Source: Tremella fuciformis (Eukaryota > Basidiomycota > Tremellomycetes > Tremellales > Tremellaceae). From it: a stretch of DNA of 64,000 bases. Both the position numbers and the translations under genes were made by a program. The notes beneath the pieces were generated by a model. That model searched no databases. It was not told where the DNA came from and was given only the letters and a program-made list of their open reading frames with translations. The stretch covers positions 3,038,001-3,102,000 of the forward strand of contig CP136490.1 of NCBI GenBank assembly GCA_032768795.1, read 5' to 3'. This document shows, piece by piece, positions 34,977 to 44,613 of the stretch. Position 1 is the first letter of the stretch; each line of letters starts with the position of its first letter.

Positions 34977-36507
34977 TCACAACTCGTTCCCGAGAAGCGG
35001 CTGGAGTTTGTCGCGTACCCAAGGTAGTACAAGATAGAACACTTCCCAAGCCGTTTCCCACCTGAGAGGCGGGCAAGTAGCACCCAGACCCAGCCTCGTT
35101 TCTTCCAGCAAATTGCTAGCCGCAACAGGTAGCCACCGGAGATGGCCGTCTGCCTCTATGTCTGTCATACATTGTAACAGATTCTCCTCCTCCTCTGACG
35201 GTATAGATTGTAGGCATTGCTCTCCTCCCCAATGTTGAGGATTTTCCCAGAAGCTTTCTCGCGGACCTCCAGATGGGTTCAGTTTGTCACGCTGCTTTCG
35301 AACTTTGTACGTGTTGTGAAAAAGACAGTGCTCATTGAGCGTCTCTTGCAGCAGTGGTGCAAATATCCACCAGAACAATGCACTGTCTGTGAGCTGGCGG
35401 CAAGCTGACGTGCGTACTGAAGGATTGCGGAGGGAGTCACCTGTGAGTTCCATTTGTTGGGACAAACCCCCCCGCCATCCCCTCATCAAGTTTCTTCTCC
35501 ACAAGTCTGTCTACCTCCTTGCAGATCACACCCCATGCACGCTCAATTGTGATGTTGCGAACTGATGGCAGTTGAATATGGGAAGGAATCTCGTTGAGAT
35601 CTTGGTGTGAATATGTTGTCCTCCTTTTTCAGCCATTGCAGTACGTTTAGAACAGAGCACGGTAGCCTTTTGCCTCACCTAAGATGCTCCTGACATTGAA
35701 ACATGAGCCCACATTCCGAGCCTCTGTCTGCGGCAATCTGTACGGGAAAGCCTGTTCTGATCAGCCGCATATGCACCCGCTTTTGTTGTTACACACCATG
35801 AGTTGCTCGTACGGTCTTGAGAAACAACCATTTGACGTTGGATGCAAGTCTGTTGCTGGGGAACACATGGAGAGCTAGGAATTTGCCAGAATACACGTCT
35901 CGGATGCCGTATATCCCAAACCCATGCTTTGACAGTTTGTCATGTCCGTCAACTGACCACTGCTCGTTTGCTCCTGCCGAGACAATAGGGGCTCGATGAG
36001 TGCGGCCTCTTTGCCCAAGCCGTCGCGCAACAAGGGCAGCTGGGTCCATATGGCGTAAAGCTTGTAGAACGGCAGATCTGCTGTGAGCGACATGGCATTT
36101 CAATGTGCTCACTGAGTTGTGTGGACTCCTACAAGGCTCAAAGCATGCTGTGAACCACGGAAGCCTCGTCCTTGATGGTAGAGCGGGAGCAATGTCAGTG
36201 CTTGTTCCAGGTCTGCTCCTCGTAAAGAAGCCTTCCTGTACCCCTCAATACCAAGCTGTTCTAAGCGTCGAAAGAATGTAGACCTCCCGCTGAGATGAGT
36301 CTCCAACATATCAAGTTATGTGTATGCGTACCCAAATGACAAATGAGGATACTTCTGCTTCAACTCGTTGTTGATTGCCTTGAAGACTCCATGATGTTTG
36401 TTGATCAAGGTTCGTAGTATGATGGTATCGTCTTTGGGATCAACTGCATGGTCAACACCTGAGTGAATCTTGGTAGAGTGCTTGCCTTGGTTTCGAGGGA
36501 TAGACAT
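34977..36507 (-). CDS. DDE integrase core-domain protein (transposase candidate)
   Basis: Six exons: 36507-36332, 36289-36113, 36080-35797, 35751-35679, 35623-35441 and 35382-34977, about 430 residues; an upstream in-frame ATG at 36618 is possible. The N-terminal part is helical and helix-turn-helix-like (R-R-L-E-Q-L-G-I-E-G-Y-R). It is followed by H-M-D-P-A-A-L-V-A-R-R, typical of the basidiomycete integrase-core family. The catalytic D is in W-S-V-D-G-H-D-K-L-S; the second D is in A-A-D-R-G-S-E; a candidate E is in I-E-R-A-W-G, about 43 residues on. Spacing of about 62 between the two aspartates fits an RNase H-fold integrase. The C-terminal block has G-G-E-Q-C-L. It probably mobilises the surrounding element. 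Confidence 0.8.
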
Positions 36508-36669
36508 GTTTGTGGGATATGAGATAGGTGGAACGAAATGATCAATGGGACCCTCCGTGCTAGTTGCACATTCAGGGTCAGTGCATAACGTAGATGTTAC
36601 GTCAACTCTGCCAAACAACCACCATGCCTGGGCAGGACGCGCTCAGCATAGAAGACATGCATAGATGTG

Positions 36670-39222
36670 TCATTTCAGCCCAAACGGCTCGTTCAGATCC
36701 AGTACCTCACAAATCAAAGCCGAAGGTGGTCTTGGCCCAATGGGGATATGGTCATACACACACTGACCTGTTTTTCGCCAGTCCTCACTGATCTCCGGGT
36801 TGCTCTGCCACAATTCTGCTTCTCCTTCCTCTCGTCGCCAGAATGGAATGTCTGCTGGATCACACACATACTCATAAAGGAGCTCAGATGGGTTGGTGAA
36901 AGGTTTGAGCTTGGCCTCCTTGCAGACGGGATTGCACTTGTGCCCGTAAAGAAATGCCTGCACCCCAGGATTACCTGCATCACCTGGGCCAAGAGTCCGA
37001 GCAAAGCTAAACGTCTGATTAGTTACTTGCTGATGGGTGCTTTATGATGACAACGAACGAGTGGGCCATCAGATCAAAAAGCCTGACTTGATAGGTGTTT
37101 GTTGCCTTCCCTATGTTGCGAGACCTGGCTGCTTCATTGGGCCAATACACAAAGCCTGATATTAGCATAGCAACTGAAGAGTTACCGGACATACCTTGTA
37201 CATCTGCTGGAACACATTCTCCATTTGTCGCCTTCTCGAAATGATAATGCAGCCATGCATGTATCTCTTGCTGAAGCACCATTGGCACGTACTCCTCATG
37301 AGCCGGCTGTGTGGTCTGGCGTTGGATGCCTTCATAGAAGGATCCAAAGAATTTCTGTTCGCGGACATGGTGTCCAGAAGGGGCAATGGAAAGGTCGGGC
37401 TCAATCAACCAGCTCCTTAGGGGCAGGCTATCCTCTCGAGAGCACTCCATGGCAATGAAACATGGGGTGATCCCAAAGCCTGGCCTATGAGTCGCCTTGC
37501 TGCTGCAATAGTACGGCTCACTGTGTGCAGTGCGAGCATTCTTCTTCCTCTTCAGGCCCCCCAGGAACTCGTCAAGGGACCGAGCAAGATAGACACCATG
37601 GGTCACATCAAGCCAGTTGAGATGGAGCTGCTGGTCCTCGTCGAGTGGAGCTTTAGGATTTGTGACCGAAAATGGAGCCTGGAGCGTGGCTTGCATAGTG
37701 AAATAGCGTTTAGCCACCCAATGAGTCTGTGAATTGCTGGCCAGTCGCATCTGAAGAATTGTCAGACACTGTCATTCTGTCACAACGACTTACCTTGTAC
37801 GCCAGCCTGAACATACCCTCCCCAAAATGCTCCTTCTCAACAAAAGCTTCCTCCACAATATCATGCCCAACTCTGACAATGTTGTCCTCCTCCTCTACAA
37901 AGCGCGGATAGATGCGTCGGATGTGAACCTTCTCAAAGCCACTGGGGGTAGTTGGGCCATTTTGTCCGCCGCTGTTCCGAGCGCGAGAAGTTGAAGGAAT
38001 GAACATGCTTTGAAAGAGGCTTTGCGAGGGGGGAAGTGCTAAGCTGATCAGCATGTTGTCTGCCCAAACCTCCTGACTTACTACTGGTGATGTATGACGG
38101 AAGAAGCTCATTGACAGTTTGGGAGGCACGTGTTGACACGGACATGCTTTTGGTCCCCTTTACCAACTTGATTGGTGTGAGATCCTCGACAGAAGAGTCA
38201 GGACTATGGCCTCGCTTCTGCTGGTCAGCTTACAAATAAGCCATCTGCCAACATTACGAACCCGTGTAAGAACAGTGGGCCGAACTGTGAATATGAGGTG
38301 GATATATCCATGTGCAACGTCCAAGGGTTTTCCGTAAAAGCCTTCTTTTGGCTTGAAGCGTTTGCGAAAGAATGTTGCAAGCAGCAGTTCACCCTCCTCA
38401 AAGTCATTGTCAAGGATGGCAGGCTTGCCAGCTTTGTCGTGCAAAGCCTTTGATGCCAATTCGCTTGCATGTTACCACCTTGATTCCTTCGCAGGAGAGG
38501 AAACACTGACTAGACTAGGTCAAACCCATATGTCGCAAAGCCCTGACCGGGCCCATTCCAACAGAGAACCACTTTCTCCCATGCAGCCAGCAGCATCTCC
38601 CTCACGAGCATGTTCCAATCTGGGTGAAGGTCGGGCACCTGGTAATTCCAAGGTCGAGGCTTCTTAGAAGAGTCTGATGCATCAGGCTTTGCAGGAAACA
38701 TTGCCACACACAACTTACCAGCTACAAAGACACTGATTTTCACAGCCGGATGATGGGGAACACCCTGATCCATGCCAGATTTGCGAGTTGCACGACTGCT
38801 GATGATCTGCTTGGAAGTGAGGGCATTGAAGGTTTGTCGAGAAGCTGCATTTGATTGACGATCCTCTGCAATGGCATCCAAAGATTTGGGATGCGCGGAA
38901 ACATCTGTTGATGAATTGATGCTGTGAAGCTTTTGCTGCCCAGTGCCAACATACCAGGAGCTTTGCACGCCGGGCATGTCCAAAGATCGGTTGATGTGCC
39001 ATCTATGTCTGCAAGGCCGAAAGCCCCGCACTGTTGACAGCAGCGAGCACGCAGCTAAAGTCAGCCTTTTGCATAAAGCTGGAAGAGATTGCTCACACCC
39101 GTCACCATTGGCAGCATCTGAGGCTTGTCCATTGCCATGGCCATTGCTTTGCAAAGCCCGCAGACATCACTGTTGGCGGGCATGGCAGGACGATCACAAT
39201 TGCACGAGCTGCACTTGGTCAT
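36670..39222 (-). CDS. Alpha-type protein kinase with N-terminal cysteine-rich domain
   Basis: Ten exons: 39222-39097, 39054-38955, 38904-38719, 38673-38511, 38463-38262, 38217-38082, 38038-37794, 37750-37195, 37155-37055 and 37014-36670. The first two exons encode two zinc-ribbon-like modules (C-S-S-C-N-C ... C-G-L-C and C-C-Q-Q-C-G ... C-P-A-C). The kinase domain begins F-V-E-K-E-H-F-G-E-G-M-F-R-L-A-Y-K, with the lysine of H-W-V-A-K-R-Y-F. It later has A-D-V-Q-G and the alpha-kinase C-terminal signature G-P-G-D-A-G-N-P-G ... F-L-Y-G-H-K-C-N-P-V-C. The usual L-T-D-P segment after the D-x-Q-G is not evident and may be lost or spliced differently (exon 9 borders are the least sure). Such kinases are expanded in basidiomycetes; here it sits inside a transposon. 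Confidence 0.75.
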
Positions 39223-39388
39223 ATTGATTCAGCAGCACAATGATCATGCGAGGTTTGGGGGGAGATGATGAGTGTCACTTGGCAAGGTGAGCACAGTTGA
39301 TGCATCTTGCAGTCGAACAAGCCATAGAAGTTCATTCAATGTCCATCATGAAAAGAGAAGTGTGCGTTGAGAGAAAAGAAAACGCCGA

Positions 39389-39408
39389 TGGGACGATCTC
39401 GACGCCGT
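39389..39408. repeat. Right terminal inverted repeat
   Basis: 20 bp ending CCGT. Contains TGGGACGATCTCGACGC, complementary to 33472-33488 of the left end. Confidence 0.85.
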
Positions 39409-39415
39409 ACCTTGT
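39409..39415. repeat. Target-site duplication, right copy
   Basis: ACCTTGT immediately outside the right inverted repeat; matches 33462-33468. Confidence 0.85.
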
Positions 39416-39604
39416 CCCTTATGTGCTGTAATCGCCTGGCTGTTTGGCGTTTGTTCCTTTGGTTTTGTGATCACTACGCCGCGCCGTGCCGACACACATA
39501 CAGATTCGTGTCATGCCTGGCCCGGCTCGTCCTTAAAAGGTTCCCCGCTGCGATCACCGCGGCGCCCGCCGCCGCCGCCGTCGCCGTTGCCGCCGAACCC
39601 CACG

Positions 39605-41663
39605 ATGACTCAACCCGACGAGGAAGAACAGGTGCCGGTCACCTCGGACACGCTGTACAACTCGGACATTGATTACGAGTCGGACGAGGACGATGATGAT
39701 GATTATCTGCAAGACGTTTACGACCTTGACGACCGTGAGTCTGGCCCGCGCTGTCCCGCTCGGACTGATGTATGAACAGTCGATGCGGGATATACCCCGC
39801 AAGCCCTCGCGCAGCTCGTCCTCCAACTCAAAGAAGAGGGTGTGACGGGCTTCTTGCGATCTTACCTCACTCCACTCCCCGACGGCACCGTGCCATCTCT
39901 CCGAGCGCTGCTCTGGTCCCTCAACATCGTCTTCGTGAGTCCTGCCCGTGCATAGCGTCCCGAGCTCATCGAGTACAGCCAGAACACCTGCGCGATCCCC
40001 GGATACCCGAAAAGTACCTCTTGCCCCTCGCACAAAACGTCCTCACCCGCTTCCTGCGCAATCGCGAGCGTCTCCGGCAGTACAATACGGTCGACGACGC
40101 CATCGAGCTCTTCCGGAAGGCGAAGAATATCATCGTGGTCTCCGGCGCGGGTATCTCCACTTCCTGCGGCATTCCTGATTTTCGGAGCAAGAATGGGCTG
40201 TACTCGATTCTGAGCGAGCAGTGCAAGTTTGAGCTGGATGAGCCAGAGGAGGTGTTTGACCTGCGGGTCTTTCGTGAGCGCCCAGAGATATTCTAGTGCG
40301 TGTTCCTTAGGTCGAGTACAAGCAAGTGGCTGATGCCAATAGCTCCTGCGCGAGGACTATTTGGCCAGGGGCCATCTCGCCCGGACCATGTCACAGGTGG
40401 ATCAACATGCTCGAGAATCGGGGAGTACTCCTTCGGAATTACACCCAGAACATCGATTCCCTGGAGAAGCAGGCCGGAGTCACAAACGTTTTGCAGTGCC
40501 ATGGATCGTTCTCGTCAGCAAGCTGCTTGGTGGGTCTCCTTCTTCTCTGCCTATGAGATGTCGCTCAACTCGGTAGAGGTGCAAGAAAAAGGTGCCGGCA
40601 TCATACATCGAGCCTTATATCTCATCCTGCACCGTCCCCTATTGTGAAGATTGCAGAGCCGCGAAGGAGATGCGCATGAAGGCCATCAAAGCATCGAAAC
40701 GGGCAAAGCTAAAGGCCCATGGCAAAGGCAAGGCGAAGGCCACTCGTTGGGACAGTGAAGAAGAAAGCGAGGACGACGAGTGGGGCGGGGGCGAGCCTGG
40801 CGTCATCAAGGTCTGTTCTGCTCGGCTCGCTGAATACATTGCCTGACGCTCAGCCCGACATCGTCTTCTTTCACGAAGATGTCGGTGATCAGTTTCCTAG
40901 ATGCGTAGAAATGGATCGCAAACAAGTTGATCTTATGGTGATCATCGGAACTTCGCTGGAAGTGCAGCCTGTCAGCGATATTCTTGGTACGTTGCGCGAT
41001 TCAATCCCGCTTCAACCTAATGGCAGTTCACATTCCACATTCGGTCCCTCAGATTCTGATAAATCGAAATGCCCTCCGGCATGCAAATCCAGATGTGAGT
41101 GAGCCCCTCTTCAGCAACTAGGTCTCATCGGCAGATCTGCCTGCTGGGTGATGCCGACACGATTGTTCAGTATATCTCTTACCGGCTTGGCTGGGAAATG
41201 CCACCATCACTTCATACCAACTCTCCTAGTATCCCTCAAGGTCCTCCGGTCGTTGACCCAGAAGACGTCAGATTCATCAGCAGTGAAGACTAGTGGGTCC
41301 GAGCATGCTACGAGGATTAAGCTAATATCAAGTCCGTTCATGCACTATCTCACCACGAAAGACGATCTGGAGGACGTTGAGATTGGGTCGACCACTCGCA
41401 CCAGTACCACCCCGCTCGTCTCGACCGATTCTGATCGTACACCCTCTCCTGTCGAACTCCCCGAAGATTCACCATCGCCGGGCGACGAAAAGGGGACTGA
41501 CAAAGCTGCCGCGATGGATCTCGAAGTACCAGAGACAGACAATCATGACCCAGTCACGACAACGAACGGTCACGCAACCCTCGACGAGTCTGACAGTAAG
41601 AGCGACCGACTTGACCCCCGCGAGGATCGATCGGAAAGGAAACGAAGCAAGCTCAGCGCTTGA
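39605..41663 (+). CDS. Sir2-family NAD-dependent protein deacetylase (class I sirtuin)
   Basis: Nuclear deacetylase implicated in silencing. Nine exons: 39605-39734, 39780-39934, 39979-40295, 40343-40529, 40577-40810, 40854-40986, 41027-41094, 41135-41292 and 41333-41663. The N-terminus is highly acidic, followed by the Sir2/Hst1-type helical segment and then the catalytic motifs: [21 protein letters not shown] and C-H-G-S-F. The zinc pairs S-C-L-R-C and Y-C-E-D-C follow, then [12 protein letters not shown] lysine-rich then acidic insertion (K-A-K-A-T-R and S-E-E-E-S-E-D-D-E) follows the second cysteine pair. The C-terminal tail is disordered. Skipping the last intron would stop translation at about 41295. 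The transposon ends 196 bp upstream of the ATG. Confidence 0.9.
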
Positions 41664-42071
41664 TGTGGAATTGTCGAGAAGAGACGAGAAGCAATAGAAT
41701 CGAACTCTGTGGTGGCGCAACTTGTATCTAGCATTTTTCAGTCCACGCCTTCGACAGTATCTCGTCGTGGCTGCTCCGCCATGCATCTGTACATCATCTC
41801 ACTGACACACTGACCTCGCGTGTTGCTTGGTGACGTGCATGTATCCAGGACTTATGTGCGTTCATTGCCATGGGAAAAGCGGTGAGTGATCAACAGGCAC
41901 CAATGACGAAGGTCCTTTCGGTAGCGGTGACAAGTGACACATTGACGAGTAAGCGAGGGCGGCGCGCACGCCAAGAGAAACACAGTCACTGGGACTGAAG
42001 GCTATGAGGGCGCCCGCCACTATATAAAGACGACATTTGCCACTCGTTTCCTTATCACTCAGTCGGGCACA
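41664..42071. other. Spacer and promoter of the first carboxylesterase
   Basis: 408 bp without a supported frame. Holds the Sir2 3' UTR and, near its right end, a TATA box. Confidence 0.5.
42021..42028 (+). promoter_or_regulatory. TATA box of the carboxylesterase gene
   Basis: tatataaa, 44 bp before the ATG at 42072. One of the few canonical TATA boxes in the window, fitting a regulated secreted enzyme. Confidence 0.6.
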
Positions 42072-44208
42072 ATGTTGTTCAAGGCAGCTCTCTTACCACT
42101 GCTCACCCTCGTCTTGGCCGGGCCCATCGCCAAAAAGAACGGTGACGACTGTTCTTCCCCGACCGTGACCATTTACCCACCTACGGACCCATTCGGTGAT
42201 GGCATCCAGATCACTGGCATCAGCAACGCCAGCACCGGGCTGGACTCGTTCCTGGGCATCCCCTACGCTCAGCCCCGTGCGCATCTCTCAAGCAGCAGAG
42301 ATTGATATCGTGGCTGACGATAGCCACCGGGTCCAAGCGCTTTCAAGCTCCCTACTACATGGTCTACGAAGGCGATGTGAATGCCACGGCACAGCCCCCG
42401 GCGTGCCCTCAGCCAGGCATCACCAACAACACCGAGGACTGCTTGTACCTCGACGTGTACCGCCCGACCGATCTCGACTCTGACTTGGGCTTGCTCCCTG
42501 TCCTGGTCTGGGTGTGAGCTGCCTCGCCCGCCCGCTTGTGCCCAGCGCACGCTGATGACCAGACACGGTGGCGAGTTTACCGTGGGCGATGTGAGCCTGT
42601 ACGATCCGACGTACCCGATGATGCAGGGCATCCAGACTGGCAAGCCGTTCATCTTCGTCTCGATCCAGTACCGTCTTGGCATCCTGGGCTGGGCGTGGGC
42701 TCTACCGTATCTCGACAGCATACTGGCAGCTGATGGTTAGAGGCGGGTCAGAGATTGCAAACATCAGTGCCGGCAACAATGGTCTCAAAGACATCACCCT
42801 GGCCCTCCAGTGGGTGACGGACAACATCTGGGCTTGGAACGGCGATCTCACCAGCGTCAGTCGTCTGGCCAAGCCTGACCGAGTCTTGAGTGATTGGTAG
42901 ATCACCGTAATGGGACATTCGGCCGGAGCAGTTGCAGTATCGCTGTTATACCTGGGGCCCGACGATCCCAACTTCATCAGCGCGGTACGCGCCTTCTCTC
43001 GCCGGCTTGCTCGCGGACTGATTCGCAGATCATGCTGTCTGGCTCGCCGTCCACTTTTCCCTTGGCGCCCACGAAGGACGCCTTCCAAGACGAGGTCGAC
43101 CTCTTTGTCGAGCTGGTCAACTGTACCAACGCCACTGAGGGCGTCATAGAGTGTCTCCAGGCAGTGCCCGTCGACATTCTGGTCGAGTCGCAATCCATCA
43201 TTGCGGGCCTGACGAACAAAATGTTCTGGGGTGCGACCATCGACGGGTACCTCGTCCCCGGCTCCCCACATGACTTGCTCGCCGCCGGCAACTTCTCGCA
43301 GACCCCGTTCATCTCCGGCGACGTTTTGGACGAGTAAGCCCCATCTCTGTCCTAGATGGCTTTGCTGAGTCCGCAGAGGGACGTACGTGGCCGTGACTGC
43401 CAATGTCAGTTCCCAGGACGACGAAATAGCGGTCGCCAACGACTACTTGCCCAGTCCTCTGCCAGTCGACATCGCCGACGAGATCTTCGAGCTATACCCG
43501 GACGACCCGACAGTCGGCTCGTGAGCACCTCGAAGTACGCCGCCCACTGCACTGTGAGCTGACCGCACCCAGGCCGTACGGCACAGGTAACGACACGTTC
43601 GGATACCCCAAAGAGTGAGCATCTCTCCCTTGCCCTTGCATTCCTGAAGGCCAGGGTCAAGCAACTCGCATCAATCTTCGGCGATGTCGCGTTCCACGCC
43701 CCCAGGCGCTGGTTCCTGGAGCAGGCCACGGCGTACGGCCTGAGCGCGTGGTCGTACTCCTGGGAAGAACCGCTCCCCGACCCGTCCTTAGCCCCATACG
43801 GAGGTGCGCTCCTTCCTACCTGCTACATCTGCAGCCTCGATTGACCGTCAGTGGAACACGGCACCGATGTGGTCTACTTCTTCCAAGGGGTGCAGGGTCT
43901 GCCGGCATACGGCTACTCGGATGACCAGGTCGCGCTGGCCGCCTCGTTCATCGATACGTTGTATGTCTTTTCCTCGTCAGAACTATCACCGCGGGACGGG
44001 GCTGAGCGCCAGGCTGAGCTTTGTGTACTACGGACAGCCCGAAGATACTTCTCCTGGTTTCGAGCACCCGTACTGGCCTGCCTACGCCGAGGACGACAAT
44101 GGTGCGCTGCTCAGGTTCAAAGCAGCCAATATTACCATTATAACGGACGACTTCCGCAAGAACGGCACCGACTTTTTCAATGCGCATGCTACCGATTTAT
44201 TCTACTGA
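42072..44208 (+). CDS. Secreted type-B carboxylesterase/lipase (alpha/beta hydrolase)
   Basis: Extracellular esterase. Eleven exons: 42072-42276, 42324-42513, 42563-42694, 42741-42855, 42901-42984, 43029-43333, 43377-43520, 43573-43614, 43655-43803, 43852-43960 and 44013-44208. A hydrophobic signal peptide (residues 1-17) is followed by F-L-G-I-P-Y-A-Q-P and the E-D-C-L-Y-L-D-V disulfide/signature region. Then come the oxyanion-type H-G-G-E-F, Y-R-L-G-I-L-G-W, and the nucleophile elbow V-M-G-H-S-A-G-A. A catalytic histidine is not certain in the C-terminal third. Several N-x-S/T sites suggest glycosylation. The C-terminus ends D-L-F-Y. It is a paralogue of the gene at 55789-57903. Confidence 0.88.
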
Positions 44209-44613
44209 GTCATGGTCCGAAAGCTGAGGTCGAATTGTACATATACGAAACGAACGGACAGGGATTTTGGCGAGAAGGCAAAAGCAGATGTACATAGCAG
44301 CAAGATAGCAGACAACCCATGCAGCCGTCTTTTCATGTTAATTATTACCTGATCCAGGGTGATTCGCAACAGTCTATGCATCTCGTACACCCTATCAAAA
44401 GCTAAACACCGTGCGGGACAATGAAGAAAAATGCGATCTCTGCCTACAGTCCACCACTTATGTCCGTGCGACATGACCGAAATCAACGATGCCTGGGACG
44501 GGACACCGTCACTTCCGGATCAATGCCACGCGCGACTCCGCGGGGACCTTTCTTGTCTTCTCCGTTCTTCTTCCCGAGATACCGCCAGATCACGGCACAA
44601 AGGACGTGTGCGA
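44209..44613. other. Convergent 3' spacer
   Basis: 405 bp between the stops of the carboxylesterase (+) and GLT1 (-). AT-richer than the flanks; no gene seen. Contains the terminator/polyadenylation regions of both genes. Confidence 0.5.

Larger units (their letters stand above)
33469..39408. mobile_element. 5.94-kb DNA transposon carrying integrase, 2OG oxygenase and alpha-kinase genes
   Basis: Boundaries: terminal inverted repeats 33469-33488 and 39389-39408 (19 of 20 bases pair), flanked exactly by the 7-bp direct repeat ACCTTGT. Contents: oxygenase gene on the plus strand, integrase and kinase genes on the minus strand, all apparently intact and all with introns. The coding interior is visibly less GC-rich and uses more A/T-ending codons than neighbouring host genes, consistent with a foreign insertion. 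Both ends were found by comparing the flanks of the block, so the border does not depend on gene predictions. That it moves as one unit is inference. Host genes resume 141 bp to the left and 190 bp to the right. Confidence 0.85.
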
